Assembly (NCBI GenBank): GCA_000231825.2 | Contig: JH720346.1 | Coordinates: forward strand, 259,260-323,259 | DNA length: 64,000 nt | Direction of reading: 5' to 3' | Source of the DNA: Tetrahymena elliotti 4EA | Taxonomy: Eukaryota > Ciliophora > Oligohymenophorea > Hymenostomatida > Tetrahymenidae | Shown: positions 1 through 10,418 of the stretch, piece by piece | Position numbering within the stretch: the stretch's first letter is position 1 | Layout of the letters: each line of letters starts with the position of its first letter | The notes under the pieces: generated by a model | Seen by the model: only the letters and a program-made list of their open reading frames with translations | What the model was told of the DNA's origin: nothing | Databases searched by the model: none | Made by a program: the position numbers and the translations under genes

Positions 1-402
1 TATTTAGATTCAGTATTAATAAATGATTTTAATAAAGAATATTTAATAGTTTTTAATAAAGAATTAATTGTTAGATTTTATTTCAATTGTTTTTTTTGAG
101 AAACTAAGTAAATTAATGCTTAATAAAATGTTATTGTAATCTAAATTGCAAGAGATTTCTATTTGAAATTTTAGGAATAATTTAGATGGTAAATTTAATT
201 AGAATTAATGATAGAGAAAGACATATTTAGGAATGGTTTGGTAACACATATAAAATATAGATCTTTTAGAAAACTAATTAATTATTAAATTTTAAATTAA
301 ATTTTATTTTATAGTGGATGCAAAATTATATAAATATATCTCTCTCGCTATTAGATTTATCTTTTTAATGCATTTATCTTGCTTGAAATAAAATATAAAA
401 CA
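1..402. other. Intergenic, 3' flank of ERB1/BOP1
   Basis: AT-rich flank downstream of the minus-strand ERB1/BOP1 gene. I see no open frame with coding character and no RNA gene. The left edge of the window shows no telomeric repeat, so it is not a chromosome end. Confidence 0.6.
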
Positions 403-3155
403 TCATGTCCAGAGGAAAATTCTGTGATCGGAACCAGCAGAGAAGATCCAAGGTTATGTGGGATGGAATACAATATCTAAAACACCTAAACTATTATGAA
501 CAGTGTGTCCTTTAAGTACTTTAACTGGAAGAATGAGAGCATTTTCAAATGAATCTTTGAATACCTTAGCATGGAAAATGTTAATACTACCTGTTAATTT
601 TAAAAACCACAATTAGAAACAGTTGATCAAACAAATTAATTAATTAATTTACCATCATCTGAAGCAGAGGCCATTAAAGGATACTTTCTAGAGTAACAAA
701 CTTATCTAATTCCTTTTTCATGATATTTCATGTTTTTGTAAGGAGTGTTACCTAAATCTAAATCAAACCAAAGTACTTTTTTATCAAAAGAACCAACTAT
801 GAGATTGTCACCATAAGGGTGAATATCAATACTTGAAGCCCATTAGCAACCAGTAAGAAGCTTTTTAAGGGTAGCCTGTTTATTAATTTTAAAAGATTTT
901 TAAAACATGTTTTATTAATATTTTTAAAGAAAAAGAAAGAAAGAAAATGAATTTTTACTTGTTTTTGTAAGTTGTAGACAAAAACGTGCTTTTTAGTAAG
1001 GATGAAAATAATAGGTTTATTAGGATGGAAAGCAACTTTTTCTACATCACCCTTACTCTTTGAGAAGGGCTTAGATGAATTACCCTTTGAAATAGAATGA
1101 ATAAAGATTTATTCGTTTCTTTTTTCAGCTCTTGGTGAAAGAGTTGAGAAGTAATCACCGTTTTAATGGAAAGAAATTTATTTAACATCATTGCTGAATT
1201 TGATTGAAACACGCAATCCAGCTTTATATTCTTCACTTTCAGGATCAGTAAATACCCATTTAAGTTGTGCATTATATTCAACTTCGTGATTCTTCTTTGA
1301 TTCTTCCAAAGTTTCTTCGTTTTACTTATAAATATTGCTAGGGAGAATCTTTTTTATGTTGTAAATGTAAATCTTGTCTTCGTTAGCAACGACTAACAAA
1401 CCCTTTTGTGGCTAGAATTAAACGCTGTAACAAATACTTCTGTATGCTTATCTCCAAACTATTCTTGCAGTATTAACTTCCCAAACAATAACCTTAATTT
1501 TTACAATCAAATAAGATATTTCAAATAAAAAAATGTAATGAATTGATTACTTCTCCCTTTTCATCACAAGAAGCCATAAATTAACCGTCATAGAGAACTG
1601 AAATACATCTAACTCTGGCCTTATGAGCCTTGTACTGAATATTAAGACTAGTGGGATAAGGTCTCAATTCCTAAGGCTTAGGAATTGAAGGAACTAAACT
1701 TTCAGGATCAATGTCAAGTTTTTTCTTACGGATACGAGGACATAAATATAAATCAAGTTATCTTTCAAATCTTTCAGTAATTAAACCTTGATAGAATTCA
1801 ACATGACGTAAGCAGTCATACTTTTTAGGAATGAAAGGAGTTTCTCTATCTTCAGGATGAGCATTTAACCATTCTTTCTTTTCTTTCTATTTTGATATTA
1901 TTCTTTAATTTAAACTCATTTAAATATTATTTTTATTACTTCTGACATCAAGTATTCATCAGGTGGGTTGTATGATTCGTTGTGACCAGGAGGCTTAACT
2001 TTAGGAGCTGAAATGGCAGGAGGAAGCTTTTTTTGAATTTCGTCTTATTCTTATGTTCCTTCCCAAATATCGAAAAGCATTTCTTCTTCTTATTCTTCTT
2101 TTTCTTAATCTTCTAAATATTTCTTAGGATCAATACGTCCAAGCTAAATAGCTTAAACGAGCTTGTTAACTTTTATTCTTTCATGCTTAGAGGGCATAAA
2201 TCTTCTCTTTGGAATAGGAGCACTGCTAAGAGGCATAGTACCGTCATATTCATATTCAACAGCATACTAAATGAATATAAAAAACAGTATGAATAAACAC
2301 TTATACCTAAATTAAATAATATTCTAATAATTACATCATTTTCTGCTATTTTTTTTGATGCAAACTTTCCTTTTCTAATTCTTTCAAGTAACTTTAACTA
2401 TTCATCGGTTAAAACTATTTCACGTTAATTCAATTCATCTTGAATAGTACGCCACCAATTAGGATCTTCAGCTTTCTTAATGAATTCATCAATTTTATCA
2501 TCTATTTTAATAATTTTAATATTTTATTTTCCAAATTCACAATTGTTTCATCTAAAAAAATTGCATTTTCAAAACTTTTAATCCTGTTTAATAACTTTTT
2601 TTAACATTAAAAAATGCAATGTTAACTTAGCTCTTTGTGAGTAAACTATAAAAGTTTTCAAAAAGATATAAATTAATATCTATTCAATTTAATTACCTTA
2701 AATTCTTTTTGTAACTTTCTTCATATCAGCATCATAACCCATGTGTTTATAGTTTTCATACCATTTCCAGGGAACTCTACCTATTTTTGCCAATATCTGT
2801 TTTGTTAAAAAATAACTTAAAATTATGCAAAAAACAAGGAAACTTCAATTCATTTTTTCTTTCCTCTCTAAAAGAATTATTATGGGTTAATCTAAACCTT
2901 TTTGGAAGGCTTCCCCATAATATTTGAAACTTTTATTTTGAAATACAAAAAAAAATATCAAATTACTTCTTCGTCATCAGTATCATCTGATTCTGATTCA
3001 CCATCTAAATGGTTATTGTTCAAATCTTCAACTTCATTGATCTCCTCATCTTCTTCTTCTTCCTACTTTTTGTTTGACATGAGGAGTCTGTCCTTTTTTT
3101 TCTCTAACTCATCTAAAACCTTATGCGGTCTTTTTAAATTCTACTTTGAAGACAT
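403..3155 (-). CDS. BOP1: Ribosome biogenesis protein ERB1/BOP1 (WD-repeat)
   Basis: Nucleolar protein of the PeBoW (Nop7-Erb1-Ytm1) complex, needed for 27S/32S pre-rRNA processing and 60S subunit assembly. The start at 3155 opens an acidic, serine-rich N-terminus typical of the family. The conserved BOP1NT domain follows: [19 protein letters not shown] (about 2700-2780), [11 protein letters not shown] (about 2410-2465) and [15 protein letters not shown] (about 2115-2175). After it come the linker [15 protein letters not shown] and the [16 protein letters not shown] segment, then a C-terminal WD40 propeller ending [15 protein letters not shown] and WT before TGA (403-405). At least four short introns; the first begins at 2966 (gtaatttg), and the exon-2 edges near 2820-2960 are uncertain. 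It is divergent from VPS25 across a 773-bp promoter. The family assignment is secure from the long collinear match. Confidence 0.95.
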
Positions 3156-3928
3156 TCCTTTTAGTTTTTTAATACTTAATGTATTATATTTGTTTTAATT
3201 TAATATTTTTCCTAAATTTGACCTTAGACAGGCAGATAGATCAATCAATATATTTTTTATAATAAAAATTTGCTTTATTTGATATATATCCTTTATTACA
3301 TACATACACAATATTATAATTGCTTGTCTTTACTTTATTCAAAAGTAAATCAAAAACAAATGAAAACTATAAGTTTGATTCTTCTTATGTACGTTGAGCA
3401 ATAAGTAGAATAAAATCTTCTATTTCTCCTTTTAATTTATTTCAGCCATCCTACATTAATTATACATATTCTAATCTACCTTTGGTAACATTACTTTTTA
3501 CAACGAAAAAACATGTATTTCTTCTATTCAATGCTTTTTATTTAAAATATTTTAATCCTTTTTTGAGATCGTTTACTATCTTATTTCAAACAAACAATTT
3601 ACTCATAATACCTTTTTTTCTTTTTCAAAAAATCTTAAAAAAAATAATCTAAAAAAAAGAAACACAAACATTATAAAATAAAATCAATTTATTATTTTTT
3701 TATTTAAAATTTTTTTTAGAATTAAATAAAATTATAAGTTTAGATATTATTTGATTATTGATTGAATAAGTACTTGTGATATTAATTATTTCTCAAGACT
3801 TAGATCATCAAAATTTGTCTATCTTTTAGAGATTCTAATACTGATAAATATATTAATTATTAGGAAATTAACTTTTTAAACATTAAAAATATCAATTATT
3901 TATTACATAGATAGATAGGTTCAATAAA
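3156..3928. promoter_or_regulatory. Divergent promoter region between ERB1/BOP1 and VPS25
   Basis: Both neighbours start within this 773-bp spacer and are transcribed outward, so it must hold two promoters; no specific element is recognised. It also contains a minus-strand frame (3241-3606) with coding character but two internal TGA codons, listed separately. Confidence 0.6.
3241..3606 (-). pseudogene. Possible small gene or pseudogene interrupted by two in-frame TGA
   Basis: From an ATG at 3606 one frame runs 122 codons to a TGA at 3241, broken only by TGA at codon 7 (3586-3588) and codon 55 (3442-3444). Between the breaks the peptide looks genuine: NKIVNDLKKGLKYFKQK, NTCFFVVKSNVTKGRLEY, then after the second break NKLKGEIEDFILLIAQRTQ. 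Base composition in 3370-3560 is richer than in the flanks. Both TGA fall where tryptophan (TGG) would fit. It could be a recent pseudogene, a gene with very short or misread introns, UGA recoding, or chance openness in a one-stop code. No family recognised. Confidence 0.3.
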
Positions 3929-4877
3929 ATGGCTAATAGATTTTAGAGTGTTATTTAAGATTTTTAAGAAGAAAAGCAAGATTATTATTCAAAATTATTA
4001 TAGCACCCAGCATTTTATACGTAAAAATATTCAATTTGGGTAATTTTTAAGTAAAATTGTTAAAATAATCTTAAGAATTTAAGATCATGCTGAAACTAGA
4101 TAAAAATAATTAGCAAGCTGGGCTGATATTACTCATGCATATTTTAAATAAAAAAATATAAACAGCTCTTCTTTGAGTGAATTAAGTTAAGAAAGCTATC
4201 CCTTTTTCTGCTTATAAACTTTAGGAATTCCAAGTAAAATGAATTTTTTTGATGTTGCTTGTTATTTAATCATCTTATTTTGAATATTAGAGAGATTAAA
4301 CAGAGATGAAATCAAATTAGTTTTAGATACTATGTCTTAATAAGGAAGTGTTTTATGGGAAAATGATGCTTTTGATGGATTTTAAGTTCAAAAGTTCTCT
4401 GCCAACGAAATAGCTGATGAAATTTATAAATGGGTAAAGAATTTATACATAAAAATTACTTATTTTAGTGTATGAATGAATTATTTTAATATATTTTGTG
4501 TATCTCAAACAAATTCAATGAAAAATAAACACGCAAAATATTTGTAAATGACTTAATTAATAATTAAAAAAGGCTAAGAAACACTATTTAATTGGCGAAA
4601 TAAATACATTAGAATTTATTATTAGAGGTAACTAAACTAGTACAACAGAGAGTAAAATATTTTATCAATAATCAATATATAAATTCTAAATTAATTTTTT
4701 TAACAGAATTCTATGATTTGCCTGACAATTAAGTTCTATATGCTTTAGAAATACTTTAGGATAACAAGAAATGTATTGTAAGAAATTTATATTTATTTAA
4801 AAACAAATAACGTACTTTAAAATAATTTAAAGTTATTCGGAGACAGTACTCAAGGATATAGTGCTAAATTTTAATGA
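3929..4877 (+). CDS. VPS25: ESCRT-II subunit VPS25
   Basis: VPS25 is the two-copy arm of ESCRT-II; it recruits ESCRT-III (VPS20/CHMP6) for sorting into multivesicular bodies at endosomes. Splicing gives about 186 residues, close to the human length of 176. The N-terminus keeps the family block HPAFYTIQ...ETRQKQLASW (human FPPFFTLQ...DTRQKQLAAW). A first winged helix is followed by RDEIKLVLDTM, then the second winged helix (ANEIADEIYKWAKKHYLIG, with EFYDLPDNQVLYALEILQ). It ends at GDSTQGYSAKFQ before TGA at 4875-4877, matching the family's C-terminal strand. Introns visible at 4021-4075 (55 bp), about 4235-4291, 4435-4570, 4628-4706 and 4780-4834; every splice restores the family alignment, so the model is strong. 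Confidence 0.93.
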
Positions 4878-5867
4878 TTAATATTAAATAAAAATAGTAT
4901 TTATTTTTTGTAAATTACTTTCAAAAATCTAATTGAAAAAATGTAAACTAAATATCTCAATAATTCTTGTTTTATCTTCAATAATTCAAGTTGACACAAT
5001 TATTAACTACCCTATCAATTGATTGTATTTGATATCTCTTCTGACTTATTTCTTCTTCTTTTTAATCACTATAGAATCTCAAATTTAATTTGATATTAAT
5101 ATTGTATTTTATCAAAATTTTAAAGTGTTAAAAAAATAATTTTTTATAAAAAACAAGTTTATTTTTTTTATTATTTTTGTAGGATTTACATGTGATGAAT
5201 TGATAAAATAGCAATAAAAAAATATTAATCAAAGCTTTGTAATAAAAAAAATAAATTGTTTTTATGAAAAAGAAGAGAGTAAATATAGGAATAAAAGTCT
5301 AATTATATTTTAATATAACACTATGAATAAATTATAGTTAAATAACTGCTAGGAAGTGGTTGCTTGGTAACAATCAGTTGATTAAAAAAGAAAAGAATTA
5401 ATGTAAGTAGATAGAAAACAAATATAATATAATGAATACATAATTCGTGAATTTTTATTTTGCAAAAATAATAAATGTTAAAAACTAAAAGGAGATCTTG
5501 AAATAAAAAAGGAAAGAGTTAGTAGGTAAAGAGAATAATAAATTAAAAAAAATCAGAGATTAATAGATAAGTAGCAATAATAAAGGATTAAGTAGTATAA
5601 ATAAAAAATAGAAAATAAACTAACAAAGGAATAAATAAGATTAATTAATAAATAAATAATTAGATAGTTAATTAAAAAACAAGCAATTAAACAAGCAAAC
5701 CAGCAAGCATTAAGCATTAGTTTGTAAATAAATAAATAACTCAACAAACAAATAGAAAGACTGATTTTAGAATACTATACAATTATTAAGAAAAAATCAA
5801 TTATTAATCAGCATATAAGGAATCAATCAAGATTTACATATATTTATAAAACAAATAAGATAGATAA
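4878..5867. other. Intergenic, VPS25 terminator side and CDPK promoter/5' UTR
   Basis: About 1 kb of AT-rich DNA. The part from 5560 to 5760 is simple sequence built from aataa/gaac-like steps; an apparent minus-strand frame there is a low-complexity artefact. At 5359-5371 lies a near-palindrome, GTTGCTTGGTAAC, inside a short GC-richer patch (5346-5380), which may be regulatory. Confidence 0.5.
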
Positions 5868-8800
5868 ATGGGTTGCTGCCAATCGCAAGACTAAGAGCCT
5901 GAAAAAAATATTGAAGATAAAACTCATGGTAGGCGTAATATTTCTATAAAAAAACAAAGAGTTTTGTCTCTCATTAATTTTGTTTTTCTCAATTCTTCAT
6001 ATTTATCCGAAAAATAATCATAGCTTTAAATAGTTAAAGTGCAGTGTTGTTTTATAAAACTCTTTCATAGACAATTAGTTATATGAGTTAATCATAGGTT
6101 TATAGCTTATTTTTATGCTACTTATTTTTTAGATAAATATGGAATCTATCTTCTTGCGCTTAATTTGCTTTACAATTGCAGCAATCTTTTAAAGCCAATT
6201 AAACTATGCAAAGTTATAAAAAATTAAATATTATGAAAAACATTATAGAGAGCATTTAAAATGTGATGATGATGAACAAGCATATTAATTTATATTTAAT
6301 ATAAAAGAAGGTAAAGTGATTAGCTAAGATAATAATGAAAGGGGAGAAAACCCAGAATCATATGAGAAAGATTATGAAAAGAACTAAGTATCTAAGCAAT
6401 AAAAACAGATCACAAACTAAGGAATAAGCAACTCAACAAAAGAGTAGACAAACGGTAGTACTACAGCAAATGAAAAGGCTACTGCTGTGAGCAAATAGAC
6501 TAGTAAACATACATCCTCAATAACAGATATACCACAAAAAGTAGTTAATATTTTTAATCTTTACATTATATTTATGGAGAAATGAATGATATAAAAATTT
6601 TCCTAATTCTTAGATTTTAGTTTAATAAAATTAGCAACTACTGCTTTTATGGCTAAAGATAATTTTTATGAGCAAAAAATCAAATTCATCTTTTTTTTGT
6701 TATTAAAATTATTTTTTAATCAATAGGTTGATAAGCCAAATGGAGCAAATACTGGAAACTTTTCAACAGTAAAATCTGATGGTAATTTTTCATGTTATTT
6801 TCAATGAATAATGAATGATTACATTTTTATTTTGCGCGAAAGAATTATTCAGTAACTAAATAAATTAATATGATAATAGCAAATAAAAATGGGCAACAAG
6901 AAGATTTTAAGATTTAGAAAAATATGGTTAGGATTAGCACATAAGATATATTAGATAGTTATACCATAGGTAAAGTTATAGGTGAAGGTAAAAGTTTATT
7001 CTTTAATTGGTATTGATTTTGCTTAAGAAATCCACTTGAAACATTTATGATAATTAAACATTTCAATAAAATATAATTCTATTTTTAAAATATAATATAG
7101 GTGGATTTGGTACTGTATGCCTAGTCAGACATAAAACCACACAAATAGATAGAGCTATGAAAATGATTCCTAAAAAGAAGTTAAATAAATCAGACGAAGA
7201 TAAATTATTTGAAGAACTAGCAATTTTGAGATAAATTGATCATCCATGCATCGTTAAAGTATTTGAGCATTTCCAAGATGACAAATATCACTATTTAATT
7301 TCTGAGTAACTCAATTAATTTCTTTTAAATCTATTAAGTAAAAAAAGCAACAAAGCTATTCATAAATGTAAAAGTAATCATGAAAGAATAAATTCAATTC
7401 TTTTATTTATTGTAAAGAATAATTTAGATTTGATAAGGTTTAAAAAACGATATTATTTATTATATTTGTCCTAATTCTAAAATAAAACATAAATTTGCTT
7501 AATAAAATTTTAATTATTAATTTATATATTAAAAATAAAATTAAAAAAGAACATAATCAAAAAATAACCACAAAAATTTATTATTTAAAATTAGATATTG
7601 CACAGGAGGAGAGCTTTTTGAAAGAATTAAGGATGTAAGCCCTTTTACTGAAAAAGTAGCAGCTATTTACATGAAGCAGATTTTATCTGCTATATCATAT
7701 TGTCATATTAATAATATTGTCCATCGTGATTTGAAACCTGAAAACATTTTGTTTGACTCTAAAGCAACTAACAGTAATCTCAAAGTTATAGATTTTGGTG
7801 CTTCCACTAAGTTTGATCATAATGAAAAACTAACAAAGAGAATTGGTACACCATTTTATGTTGCTCCTGAAATTTTAACTAAAAAGCCTTATGATGAGAA
7901 ATGCGATGTCTGGTCCCTAGGTGTCATTATGTACATTCTTTTATGTGGGTAATAAATAATCAATCATATTTTATTCAAATTAATTAAAATAAATAATTTT
8001 TTATTTAAAGATATCCTCCTTTCTGGGGCTAAACAGATTAAGAAATATATGAAAAGGTTAAAAAAGGCAAATTTGAATTTTATGGTAATTTATTAAAAAA
8101 TTAAGTATTAAATATAAATAGTTTTTATTCATTTTTAAAGAAGAAGATTGGGCTGATAGATCTAGTGACTCAAAGGATTTAATTTCAAAAATGCTTTAAT
8201 ATGATCCCAAGGATAGAATCTCTGCAACTGAAGCATATGCTCATCCATGGATTTTGAGTAATGTTCATGTAGAACCTCTTGATGATAAAATGATGAAAAA
8301 GCTTTCATAATTTGCTGCAAAGAATAAACTCAGAATAGCAATTTTAAATTTGATGGCAAATTAAGTTTTAAATACTTAAGATAAAAATGAAATGGTTAAG
8401 CATTTTGAATCTCTTGATACAAATGGAGATGGTATGCTCTCAAAAGAAGAATTGGTAGAAGGTAATAAATAAACAAAATTATTTCATTTTTTTCAAACGA
8501 AATATTTACTGTAAATCAAAAAGGTTATACAAAGCTGTTAGGTGACTCAATGAAAGCAAAACAGACAGTAGAAAATGTCTTTAATGATTTAGATTTAGAT
8601 GGATCAGGAAAAGTTGAGTTTTCAGGTAAAAAAATAATAAATAAATAACTAAAAAAGGAAATATTTTATTTAAAAACTATTGTTTTAAATATAGAATTCT
8701 TAGTCGCTTGTCTGTAGAAAGAAAAGGTTTTAACTAAAGATAGAATAGAAAAGGCATTTAAATTGATAGATACAGTAATTTATTCTTTTTAATTAGTTTA

Positions 8801-9063
8801 AAGAAATTTATATGAAAAATGTTTTTTAAAATAGGATGGAAATGGCTAAATTACAAAGAAAGAACTTGAAGAAATGATGGGAGGTCTTCCCTTAAATGAA
8901 AAAGTATGGGAAAATCTATTGACTGAGTGTGATGTCAATAAAGATGGATAAGTAAATTTTCTTTTTATTTTAGACAACTCATTTTAACTATTATGTTTAA
9001 AAGATATCACTAGCTGAATTTTTGGACTTACTTCTTAATGCGAAAGAGCTGTTTAATTTATGA
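5868..9063 (+). CDS. Calcium-dependent protein kinase (CDPK) with N-acylation signal
   Basis: Ser/Thr kinase activated directly by Ca2+, found in plants, ciliates and apicomplexans. The start MGCCQSQ carries Gly2 for myristoylation and Cys3/Cys4 for palmitoylation, predicting a membrane location. A polar N-terminal segment (about 5870-6930) precedes the kinase: GEGGFGTVCLV loop, RAMKMI with the ATP-binding Lys, HRDLKPEN catalytic loop (about 7720-7745), DFGAS, GTPFYVAPE (about 7845-7870) and DVWSLGVIMYILLCG. An autoinhibitory junction (KKLSQFAAKNKLRIAILN) is followed by four canonical EF-hand loops: DTNGDGMLSKEE, DLDGSGKVEFSE, DTDGNGQITKKE and DVNKDGQISLAE. All keep the acidic 1, 3, 5 and 12 ligands, so four Ca2+ sites are expected. 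Roughly ten introns; TGA at 9061-9063. It belongs to a multigene family in ciliates, so no specific paralogue name is given. Confidence 0.95.
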
Positions 9064-10418
9064 AATTGAAATATTATTTATCTCTCTATCTACCTGCTAG
9101 CTAAATTACTACTTATAAAATCTAAATTTATCTATCTATCAATCAATCAATATATATAAATTTCAGATAAATATAAAAATTTTTAAAAGAATCTATCAAA
9201 TAAGGTTAATTTAAGGAAATTTAATATAAACTTTCACTTGCTACTCCCTAAATTTCTAAAATTATCAATAGACAAACTGTGAGTTTTTTCTTCTTCAGCA
9301 ATCAAAATAGTCATTACATCAGTTGTTTGTTTGTTTATTTAAAGAATTTGAAAGTGGCTTGCTTGTATAAGTTAGTATAAAAATAATAAAATTGTATAAA
9401 GTGTTAATTATTTACTTAGAAACTGTTTATTGTTGTATCTATTTACAATAGATGTTAACTTAACAAATACTAATTCTACTTTAATCATTTTTCTTATTTC
9501 ATTTGTTATTCAAGTAAACTAATTTTAGATTGCATCAAAAAGAAAATATATTTTTTGATTCAAGTGTTTATTTTAATCAAATTTTAGGTACTAGCATTTA
9601 AATTATCAAATTACTGAAGTAAAACAAATTTTTTTATTTTTAAATAAATAAGAACAAAATATTTCTTTTTTAAAGGTGATTTATTAAAAAAATAATTTTT
9701 TCATCAATATGGTAATATTTTATTAAAAATTAATTCTGCACTCAAATCTTAAATTTTAGTTCCTAATATGTTAATTCAAATCCTTAACTCCTTCTTTCCC
9801 TCCTACTATATCTTCTTGTTTGTTTTACTGATAGATGATAACATTTGAAAAAGCAACGAGTGAAGAATATTTTTATTTTTTCAAAGGAATTTTATGCAGC
9901 TCGAATGTACTGATTGATTATCTTACATGTAAATAGAACTAACTACTAAGAATTTTAGTTCATAGCACTTTAAGCTATAATAGGTTCTATATTCATTTTT
10001 TAATTAGGAATAAACAATTTTTAGATGATACATTATCCTGGTTTGACTACACATTTAATAATATTGATAAAGTGAGATGAGATATCTGGAGAATGTAAAT
10101 TATTGAAGAATCAACTATTGTTAGAAATTTGATAAATAAATTTGAAATCAAATTAATTCTTAAATGTTTGTGGCTCTATTTTGATTTTAGGATTTTTAAG
10201 AATTTACATATTTTAATACACTATTTACAAATATAAGAAACTACTGTTTGACAATTTGTTAAAGAATACTCTTTTTTTGGATTTAATTCAAAAAAAAATT
10301 GTGTAAATTCAATAATTTTTTGATTGTATTAATATAAATTAGCATAATTAATCTTCCAATCAAAAAGTGAAGTAAATATAAATAGGGAGTTAGTTATTTT
10401 GGTTTTTAGAAAAATATA
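9064..10418. other. Intergenic between CDPK and PAS/membrane gene 1
   Basis: AT-rich spacer with a short run of tctatctatc-type simple sequence just after the CDPK stop (about 9080-9155). The only block with coding character is a small frame at 9835-10080, listed separately. The last few hundred bases should contain the promoter of the next gene. Confidence 0.5.
9835..10080 (+). CDS. Candidate small protein, 81 residues, unknown
   Basis: ATG at 9835 to TGA at 10078-10080 gives 81 residues without a break. It begins MITFEKATSEEYFYFFKGIL, has ordinary amino-acid mixing (Cys, Trp, Asp, Ser) and ends WFDYTFNNIDKVR. Base composition is richer than its surroundings. No motif, signal peptide or convincing membrane segment is seen and no family is recognised. 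Because only TGA stops translation here, an 82-codon frame can occur by chance; it could also be an exon of an unseen spliced gene. Confidence 0.3.

Noticed and set aside
1042..1281. Minus-strand frame of 79 codons read with the standard code
   Set aside because: It lies inside the ERB1/BOP1 gene and is a shadow in another frame.
3241..3606. Calling the interrupted frame a selenoprotein
   Set aside because: No recognised selenoprotein family, and two UGA in non-redox contexts; I had no means to test for a SECIS element, so it stays a candidate pseudogene or recoding case.
5553..5747. Minus-strand frame rich in Leu, Tyr and Ile
   Set aside because: It comes from translated simple sequence (aataa and tagata steps) in the spacer; the composition mimics membrane segments.
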